Origin: Doryteuthis pealeii
Taxonomy: Eukaryota > Mollusca > Cephalopoda > Myopsida > Loliginidae
Length of the DNA: 64,000 nucleotides
Assembly: GCA_023376005.1 (NCBI GenBank)
Contig: CM042157.1
Span: 68,422,107-68,486,106 of the forward strand
Reading direction: 5' to 3'
The notes beneath the pieces were generated by a model. The model was not told where the DNA came from. It did not search any database and worked only from the letters and a program-made list of their open reading frames with translations. Position 1 is the stretch's first letter; each line of letters begins with the position of its first letter. A program made the translations under genes and the position numbers. This document shows, piece by piece, positions 54,826 to 64,000 of the stretch.

Positions 54826-57547
54826 GTAAGTATTTTTGTCTGTTCATTGTATAGGAGTGTAAAAACAAGAAAGCAATGAGATTTTAACTTTTTGATCTGT
54901 AAGCTAGATGTTTTGTGTTCATCATTATTTTACTACGCACTGTAAACCCAATGAAAACAGCTTTTTTCTTCTGGAGTCTGTTCAATTAACAACAGCTTCG
55001 TTCAACAAACTGCATTCACAGCAACCGCGTTCCTCACTTCGTTCTTATTTTCCCAAAACACAGTAGTCGCCGAATTTCGCCTCTCTCGCAGTCACTTGCA
55101 TTGTTGCTGTCTCCCTCAGTGTCAGCAACCGTCCGTTTTTATTACGGCTCGGCTACTCTTTATGCAAATTCCGTCTCATCTCATCCGGGTTTCTCGTGCA
55201 CGGCACAAGCAATTTTTTGACGCTGATGTTGGGGTGGGGGATCCACCATGCCCAGTACACCCAGTATTTCAAGCTGAGTGTTATTTTATTTTATTTTAGA
55301 TAGAAAAAAAATTTAAACTTATGATTTTGTAAAAAAATCAACCATCTAACTTTAGAAACCGTTTAAAAAAAAATTCTTTAAAGATTTATCCAATGAAGTA
55401 ATTATGTTACGATTTGAGTTGTTATTTTGTCAGTACTTCTTGCAGTAGAAACATGTGTTGGGTCAGTAAAATGAAATAAAATAACACTCAGCTTGAACTT
55501 GAAATACCGTTAGGCATGACATAACCCCGGACAGGTTGATATGCCATTAAAATCAATAAACCAACAAACCAACTTGAAATATTGTGTCTGTTCATTGTAT
55601 AAGAGTGTAAAAACAAGAAAGCAATGATATTTTAACTTTTTGATCTGTAAGTTAGATGTCTTGTGCTGATCATTATTTTACTATACAATGTAAACCCAAT
55701 ATTTCAAACTGAGTGTTATTCTATCTTATTTTAGTACTAGCAGCGGCTACCCGGTGTCGCCTGGGTAGAGGTTTTTTTTTAAAAAGTTAGTCTCGCAGAT
55801 CCATTATTACTGAATCTTGAGTTGAATCCTCGTGGGATGCCCCATTTAAATCCCTATGTAAAAAAGATAGACCTTGCAGCTACTCTGAAAAGAAATGTTA
55901 ATGTCTACTATCTAAAATATCAAATGAAATAAAAAGAATTCCATGCTGTTATCATTTAGATTTTATTTTTTAATTATCTTCACAAATATAAATCAAATCT
56001 CTATTATATTTCCTCAAAAACCAAGCCCTGGTGATATTTAATGTGCATATATATATACTTTGTTGTTAATTGTTTTATTTTCAAAGTTTCCTCCGGACAT
56101 ACATATAACCGCCCTGTCGGTTGGGGCGTTAGAATGCACCGACTGCATCTCTGCAGAGGGGTAAGATTCCCCCAATGGGACCACATGTTGGCCGTGGGTG
56201 GCGACCCGTGATGCTTAAGGATAGAGCCCAGGTGGATGAGCAATTCATGACATGCAATACTCCACTTTGGCTCTATCTTGGGCTAGACGGACGGTCGGAG
56301 AGGCCCCCTCCGATCAATCGGCTGGTCACGTCAAGCCCTAGCACCTATATGATTTTCCCAACCCTAACAAACAAACATACATATAAACACAACTGACCTT
56401 TATATATGTATAGATAGAAAAAAAATTAAACTTGTGATTTTGTAACAATATCTACCATCTAAATTCAGAAACCGTTTTTTAAAAAAAATCTTTAAAGTTT
56501 TATCCAATGAAGTAATTATGTTACGATTTGAGTTGTTATTATGTCAGTACTTCTTGCAGTAGAAACATGTGTTGGGTCAGTAAAATGGTAATTCCTGTGT
56601 ATAGAGTGAGTGAGGGAGAGGCTCTCTGTGATTTGATATACCAATCACATGATGAGCCCAGAAGTTTAGGCGCAAAATACAAAATCCTCACAGACAAATT
56701 CTGTGAGCAGTTCCAGGAGGCAGCGACATTAAAAGCTCTTCGAGAGTCAACCCTAAGATACCAGATATCTTCTTTGGCATGCTGGTAAGTCCCTTAAACT
56801 CAACTTTATACACAGGAAGGACTTTATATTGTAATTCATTGTTTCATGTGCTGGTTAATAAATTGTTAGAATTAAACTAAGTTTTAATTCATTTATTTGT
56901 TGCTGTTAGCCTTAGAATTAAATGCTATACTAATACAATATTCTTATTACATTTATAAGAAATGCTTAGCAGTAAGATTGCGATACCTGCTACTCGCATG
57001 GATCCCCAAATCGGTTAAAAGGGGCTCTTTAGCCTTGGTCGTCAACCCATCAGTCAAGGAAAAGTCCGACACAAAACCTCTGCTGCCTTTCAACGGAAGG
57101 CTAGGGGAGTAAACCCCGAAAACAAATCAGGAGCCGGAGTCCCTAAAGGTGGTGTGATGCTGAAATCCGGTGCTACCCATCAACTCTTGCGACATTACTG
57201 TTGCCAAACTGCATTGGTACCTTATCTTTCCTTTGGATCACAGCAGCAGTGTGGAGAAGGGGGATTTGCTGCATGGGCAACAGCTTATCCTCCATGTGAA
57301 CCTGCCCAGGCTATGCAGTTAAAAAAAGTATCATTGCTCCATCGTCTCTCGAAGACGGAAGGCTGCCAACCAAGAAATGTTTAAAGACCTACATGCGATT
57401 ATGTATTAGGTCAATGGTTTTCAACCTTTTTTTAAAAAATCTATTGACCCCCTTTTATGGTCCCCGGGGGTCCATATGGACCCTGGTTGAGAACCGCTGC
57501 ATTAGGCAATGCTTCTATCAAATTATGATTGACTTTTTGTTTTTCAG
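54826..57547. other. Intron 11 (block B): dispersed elements and a local duplication
   Basis: Follows block A loosely. An extra roughly 300 bp at 55437-55738 repeats parts of its surroundings (AGTACTTCTTGCAGTAGAAA at 55431 and 56546; GTGTAAAAACAAGAAAGCAA at 54857 and 55604) and includes a GGTTGATATGCC tail piece. 55740-56420 is the GCGGCTACCCGG-type element, and 56980-57390 matches 8560-8960. No exon. Confidence 0.6.
57412..57499. mobile_element. hAT-like MITE, block B copy
   Basis: Termini CAATGGTTTTCAACC and GGTTGAGAACCGCTG, closer to a perfect inverted repeat than in block A. Same target site (ATTAGG on both sides). Confidence 0.7.
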
Positions 57548-57649
57548 ATTGAACCTTTGGAAAATGAGTCAAATGTTGTCAGACATATTTATGAATTAAT
57601 TGAATATTATGGAGTACCAACGCCACCAGAAGATATTGCTGTATTTCAA
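57548..57649 (+). CDS. DNAH6: DNAH6 exon 12 (block B)
   Basis: 102 bp, 34 codons, TTTTTCAG to GTAAGT; identical to 9125-9226 (VPTPPED segment). Confidence 0.92.
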
Positions 57650-57689
57650 GTAAGTTATTTTTAAAAATATTTCTTTGAATATATCTCAT

Positions 57690-57935
57690 TGTTACAATCC
57701 CACGGTCCATCCTGCAGCCCCTAAGCAAGAGCGCCCGTCCAGTGGAATTGGGTCCCCGGTAATCCTCCGACAAAGAACCCCCTGGTTCCCCTGGCAAAGA
57801 GTCCCAGAAACTGTAAGTCCCTCCTCAATGAGTGCCAGTAGAACCATGGCCAACATCAGTGTTCAAGTAGTGTATCAGCCACGTAGCATGGTCCGTGATT
57901 GGCGAAGGAATAAACCACGTGACCCCGGAATGAAT
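57690..57935. other. Block B-specific segment replacing 9240-10437
   Basis: GC-richer sequence (CACGGTCCATCCTGCAGCCC and onward) with no counterpart in block A, where the TA-rich foldback region stands instead. Both blocks rejoin at GGAATGAATAGAAAACTAC. Origin unknown; possibly an unrelated insertion or the ancestral sequence. Confidence 0.5.
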
Positions 57936-58130
57936 AGAAAACTACTCTAAAATTTACTGTTTACTTATTTTGTTGTGCCTTGTGGGCGTTATAAAAAACA
58001 GAGCCGTCTGCCATAAAGAAATTGAAGACTTAAGATTTTCCTCTCCAAAGAATGAAGATAAAACTTTTCTGAAAACACTCAGGAACTTATGTTGTTGACT
58101 TTCAGGTTTTCCCCACGTGTTGGAATAAAT

Positions 58131-58675
58131 TACGAGGGTGAGTCAAAAAGTAATGCTATTTTCTTTATTTCATGGGAAGTTTTTTCTTTATAAAACTAAG
58201 GCCTACATCGAGACCCTAACGAGGCTCAGAGCAAGAATCCGATGAGTAAGACCCAACTTGCCAATCGACAATGTCAACCACATTCAAGGATCAGGAAAGG
58301 GAAAAAATTGCCTCATTCGTGTGGACAACTTTACCGCATCCCCCATATTCACCAGATTTAGCGCCTTCAGACTATTATCTCTTTGGCCACATGAAAGAGG
58401 TTTTGAAAAGCAAACATTATTCCAGTGACGAAGAAGTGACATCTGTAGTGAAGAAGTGGCTCAAAGAACAGTTAACAGAATTTTATGATTCAGGGACACA
58501 TGCTCTCATTCGAAGGTGGAACATTGCTATTGAGAGAAACGGTGACTACGTGGAGAAGTAGGGATATGATCCACAGAGGACCAGCTTGATTTTGATGTAT
58601 GATACATGTTCCTGTGGTATAATTACCAAAATATACCCGTCCTAAACAAAATGGCATTACTTTTTGACACACCCT
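58131..58675 (+). mobile_element. Mariner element, internally deleted, block B copy
   Basis: Left end TACGAGGGTGAGTCAAAAAG; right end TTTTTGACACACCCTG, where the last few bases are lost. The remnant frame (58271-58561) keeps PPYSPDLAPSDYYLFGHMKE, but the LLHDN part is destroyed by a small deletion, so it is more decayed than the copy at 10643. Confidence 0.85.
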
Positions 58676-58746
58676 GAAATAATTATTTCAACTCTACCAA
58701 TTGTATGTTGCTAAAATTTTTTAAAAATCTATTTATTTATTTTTAG

Positions 58747-58896
58747 ACGCTCGACTCTTCAATCAGCAATGTGCGAAATGCGATTGATAAAGCATTGGCG
58801 GACAGAGACAGCAATCTGAGTAAATTCTGTGCCCACGTCGATCAAGATATTGCTGAGCTGAATAAGGATGTTAAGGAAGTTAAAGAAGCTGCAATG
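58747..58896 (+). CDS. DNAH6: DNAH6 exon 13 (block B)
   Basis: 150 bp, 50 codons, ATTTTTAG to GTAAAG. Protein identical to 11288-11437 despite four base changes. Confidence 0.92.
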
Positions 58897-60396
58897 GTAA
58901 AGTAGAAATTGTTCAATTATTTGTTTAGACAAATTTGTTAGGGTCTCATTTGTGAGTTAAATAGTAAAATGTGTTTATTAAAAAAAAATTAAGTATCCAT
59001 TAAGTGTGGTAAATACATAGACAAGATAAGAAGCGACAGACACAGGTGACTGCTTCTCCACAACAGCGCAAATGGTGCCTGTCCCTTTTTCCAGACTTAA
59101 GAAATAGTAAGTGGTTTCCACCTCTTTATCATTTAGACTTTTCTTCATCTTCATCGAACACATTGCGACTCTTTTGTAGCTTGGGACGGAAACTTAGTTC
59201 CCTCCTTGTATGTTGTAGAATTAAATGTTATATAGCATTAATTGACTTGTCTTTTTCCTACCGAATATTCTGTGTTAGGTTACTCTCTTTTGTGGTAATT
59301 AAGTAGACAAGATAATGATAAAGGCAACAAGTAAGGAAAACACGACATAAGGCTTTAGAAAAACGGTGTATTCAACAAACAAAATATCAACTTGCAATAT
59401 ACAATATGTAACGTGTGATATACAAAATGTGTGTGAGGTATACAAATGTGTTATAAATTTTACAAATTGTAGAGTGTAGGTGTAGGGCTGCAAAATAATG
59501 CGTTTACAAAACTTATCTTGTCTCTGTTATGAAGGTGAGCGTCTCTTGCTAGCTTGAGATATGTTTGACTGTCTTGTAGTCACCGGCTCCTGGTAGCTGG
59601 CTTCAAAAACACGTCTTGTAGTGACGGTTGATTTCAGCGAAAGGGGAAGATTGAAGGAATCAATCTTCGAAGTTTGGCGGCTAAACTAAGCCCAGTAATA
59701 TGTGTTTTGGTTGGTGTGATTAACCAATCGCACAAAATCTCTTATTAAGGGATGGTTAAGGGGTAAGGTCTCTTATCAGGCGATGGTTAAGGGACCGTAA
59801 CTGTGTAATGTCATATTATTTCTTTTATTAGAATGAATTTATTTCAAAACTTTGTCAACATAAAATGACCCACCAAGGTTGATATGTCGCAAAACAAACC
59901 AAACCGATCTAAACCGGCCCTATTTTCCATTGGACGGTTTTTGAATCAAGCTAAAAACCTAGGATTTCGAATTCTTTTTTTTGTGGGACATAAGCATAGC
60001 CTTCACAGCCATTCTTTTTTAAACACTGGCCTAAAATAAGAAAATATCACTACTCATAAAATCATATTAAAATGCCTTTTATTCATATCTTGATATCAAT
60101 ATCAATTTTAATATTGTATATTGTACAAGTCTGTTCTTAGTCCATGCAACAATGTAGTTGTAAGATTCAAGGTTGTAATATCAATTATAATTGGTTGAAA
60201 CAAACAACTCCGACAAGGGTGTTAAACATAACATGGACTTTAATATAAGCACATGGAGAAACATTTATAACATAGAATACATGTACGTGACAAAAATACA
60301 AGGTAGATATAACTAGACATAGAAGTAATGAGGGGTTATGGAGAGTACATAAGAATATGCACCGTTTTGTGACCTTCCTCTTTTAGAAGAAAAACA
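58897..60396. other. Intron 13 (block B), proximal part
   Basis: Follows block A to about 59945: LTR-like fragment, (AAGGTCTCTTATCA) direct repeats, GGTTGATATGTCGCAAAAC tail. It then carries about 720 bp absent from A, including AT-rich sequence and the foldback MITE at 60397-60604. Confidence 0.55.
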
Positions 60397-60604
60397 GGAC
60401 CATATGACTTTTAGGCACCCCATTAATTTTTTTCCATTTTTTTTCCATTTACACCGTTTGTTAACAGACGATTTTTTGAGTTTTTAAAAAATTATAAAAC
60501 TAACCCCTAACCCTAACCCTAACTCCTAACAAACAATCGGATTTTGACGGTGTAAATGAAAAGAATATTCTTATGGATCGAGATCGCATAGTGTCATATG
60601 GTCC
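60397..60604. mobile_element. Foldback MITE with telomere-like core, block B-specific
   Basis: GGACCATATGACTTTTAGGC at the left, CATATGGTCC at the right, core CCCCTAACCCTAACCC at about 60505. It lies within sequence missing from block A, so it is polymorphic between the blocks. Confidence 0.8.
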
Positions 60605-60849
60605 GAAAAACAAAGTGTTTAAAAAAAGATGAATTTATTATGGTGTTTTTGTCAGCGCTTACATATGTTGGTTTATGTAAAACCTTCTTCAGGACAATAT
60701 AATAAAAAAAAGAGCAAAAAATGTTTTTGTTGTTCAAACGGTGATGAATGTTTTTAAATTACTTGAGTTGGAAATGTCTATGGAGAAAATAGTTATGAGC
60801 CTTTTTCTCCATACACATTTCCATTTCAAGTCATTGCTGCATTTTCTCT

Positions 60850-61130
60850 ATAATCTATGTTGACAACGCCACCTAGTGGCTATTGTTCCACAATGTGAAA
60901 TTATTTTTTATTTTTATTTTCAGGATCGTTCTATATTTGAGGTGGAATCAGACAATTTCTTTGTGTAATAATTTCTAAAATAATTCTTTTTTGTTCTGAA
61001 CCCCAATTTATTTCAGATTAACCCTTTATCTATATTGTGGAGTGATAGGAACACCCCTCATTGATACAATGGACCAGTCTGAATCAGCTCCTCATTTTAC
61101 TGCACAGATCCCTGTGCTACTCATACACTG
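60850..61130 (+). pseudogene. Chimeric partial duplicate of exon 14
   Basis: 60924-60956 repeats the exon 14 acceptor and first 33 bp or so (TTTTCAGGATCGTTCTATAT, then GGTGGAATCAGACAA). It breaks into sequence from the intron after exon 10 (CTTTGTGTAATAATTTC, as at 53684), then the MITE terminus (TGGAGTGATAGGAACACCCC) and a SINE piece (CACAGATCCCTGTGCTACTC). It then restarts at the segment upstream of exon 14 (CACGCCACCTAGTGGC at 60869 and again at 61134). Block A has a single copy. The partial exon would shift into stop codons (TTTGTGTAA), so splicing to it should be harmful. Confidence 0.8.
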
Positions 61131-61205
61131 ACCACGCCACCTAGTGGCTACTGTTTCACAATGTGAAAAAAAAGGATAATTCTTATTTTTTAAATTTATT
61201 TACAG

Positions 61206-61334
61206 GATCGTTCTATACTTGAGGTGGAATCAGACAAAGACAAAGTGAAATCAACGCTAAGTAAACTTCTTGGAAAAATGAATGAATTAACCAAAAAGGC
61301 ATTCAAGTTTAAATCATATCAAAAAAATTTCAAG
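61206..61334 (+). CDS. DNAH6: DNAH6 exon 14 (block B)
   Basis: 129 bp, 43 codons, TTACAG to GTGGGT. Full-length copy, protein identical to 12766-12894. Its acceptor tract (TTTTTTAAATTTATTTACAG) differs from block A (TTTTTGATTTTGATTTTCAG), probably a result of the adjacent duplication. Confidence 0.92.
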
Positions 61335-61474
61335 GTGGGTAAAATATTGTATCTTGATATCTTACTTATACAAGGTGTGTCAAAAAAGTATCGAGATTTT
61401 TTGTACATTTTGACACACCTTGTATTCTGAAAAAAAAAGCAAAACGTTCCGTTCATTCTTCATTTCTATCTTGA

Positions 61475-62020
61475 TGAATAGACAAACTGTTAAATTTAAA
61501 TCTTTTACACTATATTAAAAAATGAATAGGCTAAAGTTTTACACTACATCACACAATGAATAGGCTAAATATCGAATTTAAATCTTTTACACTTCATTAC
61601 AAAATGAATAGGCTAAACGTTAAATTTAAATCTTTTACACTGCATTACAAAATGAATAGGCTAACCATTAAATTCAAATCTTTTACACTACATTATAAAA
61701 CGAATAGGCTAAACGTTAAATTTAAATCTTTTATACCACATTACAAAATAAAGAGGCTAACCGTTAAATTTAAATCATTTAAACTACATTACAACATGAA
61801 TAGGCTAAACCTTACATTTTAATTATTTTATAATACATTAATAAATGAATAGGCTAACCATTGAATTTAAACATTTTACACTATATCACAAAATGAGTAG
61901 GCTAACCGTTAAATTCAAACCCTTTACACTACATTATAAAATGAATAGACTAAAAGTTAAATTTAAATCTTTTACACTACATTATAAAATGAATAGGCTA
62001 CCCCCATTCATTATGTAACA
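61475..62020. repeat. 48-bp tandem repeat, block B copy
   Basis: About 11 diverged units marked by AATGAATAGGCTAA, open in one frame for part of the array. Unit order and variants differ from block A. Confidence 0.85.
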
Positions 62021-62137
62021 ATTACACAAAATAATTGATCTTGTAAACAGTTTTTCTGAAAGTTAAGAATTATTTAAAATGTATCTAATCATAAATATGA
62101 ACATTCTATGTGTGTTATCAAATTTTTTTTCTCAAAG

Positions 62138-62251
62138 GTTGAAATTACGAAATTTGAAGAGCTCGAAGAAGTTCATTCAGAACTTAAGATGAAGGAACTC
62201 TTGTGGAGATCACTTGATGAATGGGCAAATTTTGTTGACACTTGGACTCTG
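62138..62251 (+). CDS. DNAH6: DNAH6 exon 15 (block B)
   Basis: 114 bp, 38 codons, CTCAAAG to GTAAGT. Protein identical to 13706-13819; one synonymous change. Confidence 0.92.
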
Positions 62252-62757
62252 GTAAGTAAACATAACAGCATCCCCCCCCCCATCACAAGGATAAAATTAC
62301 GGATGTATCCTCTTCAACTCCTGACTCTACCCCCGTTCTTTGACATGTATGGCATATCTTTACGGAACGTGTTTCCATCACCTTTCACCTCTTTGGCAAT
62401 ATTTCCTTTTTGCTTTGGTTAAAATCATTATTCGTGTCTTTCAGCCCGGAAATCCTTTTTTCGGCTTATTCCTATGACGAATCAGCGTTTGTTATAAATG
62501 TCTCTTTGCCTTAAGTGAAGAAGAAATGGCTAAACTTGCAAATTGGTCGGAAAATTAAAACGGAAAGTTTTTTTGGTGGTCCCCCATGACAGTTTACAGT
62601 CTATGAATACACTTTTTGCGAATTGGGTTACGGTTTAGGGGTTTGGGGATTAAGGTTGTTTTTAATTATGTATTGCTTAAAAAAAACAGCAAAAAACCCA
62701 AAATTACTATACATCTCAAACCTTACCCATTTACATTTTTAATGCTGTCAAATTAGT

Positions 62758-63015
62758 TAGTTGGAGGTGTGTGGTGTTTGAGTCGCAGGAAATGGACCCG
62801 TCAACCTGAGTTCAAATCCTTGACGAAGCTACAGTTCACATAGCTAAATACTCTTGGGAAAGGTATGAATCCAACTACTCTTCCTCTAGCTAAGGGTAAA
62901 TAGTAGGGCAGGCTGGGCTTTTAAACCTTGGATAGGCAACCAGTCAAGGAGAAGGAAAACTCTGGATTCAAATCTGTTAAACTTCGCTTGGGGTGGTCAC
63001 TACTAGAATAGGCTA
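62758..63015 (+). mobile_element. tRNA-derived SINE, block B copy
   Basis: Counterpart of 16216-16475. The A-box region has lost AATGG (GTGTGGTGTTTGAGTC), while the B box GAGTTCAAATCC is better kept than in block A. Confidence 0.8.
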
Positions 63016-63073
63016 AAAAAAATTAATGAAGCAAAAAACAAAATTATTTTCTGATTGTTGTTGTAATTTTCAG

Positions 63074-63217
63074 GCCGAATTTGAGACTTTGGATCCTGAG
63101 ATGTTAACTAATACCACGATGCGATACATAAAGACAGTGACAATGTTGGAGAAAGGGTTGCCGCCAAATTCTGTTCTACCAAAACTCAAAACTGATGTGG
63201 AGAATATCAGGGAAAAG
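63074..63217 (+). CDS. DNAH6: DNAH6 exon 16 (block B)
   Basis: 144 bp, 48 codons, TTTTCAG to GTTTGT. Protein identical to 16556-16699 (LEKGLPPNS motif); one synonymous change. The next exon (copy at 17389-17598) must lie past the window end. Confidence 0.93.
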
Positions 63218-63224
63218 GTTTGTG

Positions 63225-64000
63225 CTATTCTTATAAAAAGATTATGGATTTGTGAAATTATGGATTTGTGAAATTATGGATTTGAGAGATTTTATGGATT
63301 TGTGAAATTATTGATTTGAGAGATTATGGATTTGTGAAATTATGGATTTGAGAGATTTTATGGATTTGTGAGATTACGGATTTGTGAAATTATGGATTTG
63401 AGAGATTATGGATTCGTGAAATTGTGGATTTGAGAGATTTTATGGATTTGTGAAATTATGTTTTTAAAATTATGGATTTGAGAGATTATTGATTTGTGAA
63501 ATTATGGATTTGAGAGATTTTATGGATTTGTGAAACTATGGATTTGAGAGATTATGGATTCGTGAAATTATGGATTTGAGAGATTTTATGGATTTGTGAA
63601 ATTATGGATTTGAGAGATTATGGATTCGTGAAATTATGGATTTGAGAGATTTTATGGATTTGTGAAATTATGGATTTGAGAGATTATGGATTCGTGAAAT
63701 TATGGATTTGAGAGATTTTATGGATTTGTGAAATTATTTTTTTGTAAAATTATGGATTTGAGAGATTATGGATTGTGAAATTATGGATTTGAGAGATTTT
63801 ATGGATTTGTGAAATTATGGATTTGAGAGATTTTATGGATTTGTGAAATTATGGATTTGAGAGATTATGGCTTTGAAAGATTATGACGTAAGAGGTTATG
63901 GCTTTGAAAGATTATGGAATTGTGAAACTATGGATTTAAAATATCATGGAAAGATTATGAATTTGAAAGATTATGGATTTGAGAAATTATAGATTTGAAT
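63225..64000. repeat. Short-unit tandem repeat, block B copy (runs off the window)
   Basis: Same GGATTTGTGAAATTATGGA and GGATTTGAGAGATTTTATG alternation as 16720-17280 but already longer (over 770 bp), with a higher-order unit of about 67 bp ending GATTCGTGAAATT. Confidence 0.92.

Larger units (their letters stand above)
28091..63217 (+). other. DNAH6: DNAH6 gene, partial (exons 1-16 as numbered here)
   Basis: Sixteen exons join in a continuous frame of about 751 codons. Split codons at three junctions restore Asp, Cys and Lys, and a fourth, between exons 9 and 10, restores Leu. The order and motifs follow the N-terminal tail of axonemal dynein heavy chain 6: VVNYENINK, WKWKAFTVW, LRPALL, MTYTEQ.KR, FIRL.DYLI.NTMH, DSYFDAFT, CG.GPSL, FFS..LE.YHKQHK, VPTPPED, LEKGLPPNS. 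The start of the protein and the whole AAA+ motor lie outside. Introns range from about 0.5 to 6.9 kb. I chose DNAH6 over DNAH3/7/12/14 because of these tail motifs, which I recall for DNAH6; a search would settle it. Confidence 0.88.

Overview
This is eukaryotic, animal genomic DNA: A+T-rich, intron-dominated and very dense in repeats. The only host protein gene visible is DNAH6, the heavy chain of a single-headed inner-arm axonemal dynein, on the + strand. Exons are short (102-248 bp) with canonical splice sites and consistent phases. tRNA-derived SINEs, 5S-rRNA-derived SINE-like units, mariner relics, many foldback elements and TTAGGG-like internal repeats suggest a lophotrochozoan, most plausibly a mollusc; the species cannot be fixed from the sequence.

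Layout. (1) 1-17.6 kb, 'block A': a 222-bp satellite, then nine DNAH6 exons (here called 9 to 17) ending in the DHC_N2/linker region. (2) 17.7-20.09 kb: a 185-bp tandem repeat whose sequence becomes noisy just before a 10-N assembly gap at 20095-20104. (3) 20.1-28.0 kb: no exons; a SINE, a foldback mariner relic, a ~3.9-kb imperfect palindrome and a long TCTA-type repeat. (4) 28.1-46.7 kb: eight earlier DNAH6 exons (1 to 8 here). They cover the N-terminal tail and are separated by introns full of tandem arrays and foldback elements. (5) 46.7-64 kb, 'block B': the same 222-bp satellite and exons 9 to 16 again, running off the window.

Exons 1-8 join in phase to exons 9-16 of block B (about 751 codons), and exon 17 of block A continues that frame. 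By family comparison this is roughly the first quarter of a protein of about 4,150 residues, stopping before the AAA+ motor. Blocks A and B differ in the eight shared exons by only nine substitutions I could find, all synonymous, while their introns differ by many insertions and repeat copy numbers. Together with the gap and the broken exon order, this looks more like two haplotypes placed in tandem than a real duplication, though a young tandem duplication is not excluded.

The most interesting non-genic signal is a set of foldback elements in the introns that carry hammerhead-ribozyme motifs in both arms (best at 41979-43005 and 40044-40354). These look like head-to-head remnants of Penelope-like or retrozyme-type retroelements. 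Other notable items are 5S-rRNA-derived SINE-like units at 37.3-38.1 kb, a 3' tail shared by several unrelated repeats, and three different foldback families that all carry a telomere-like repeat at their centre.
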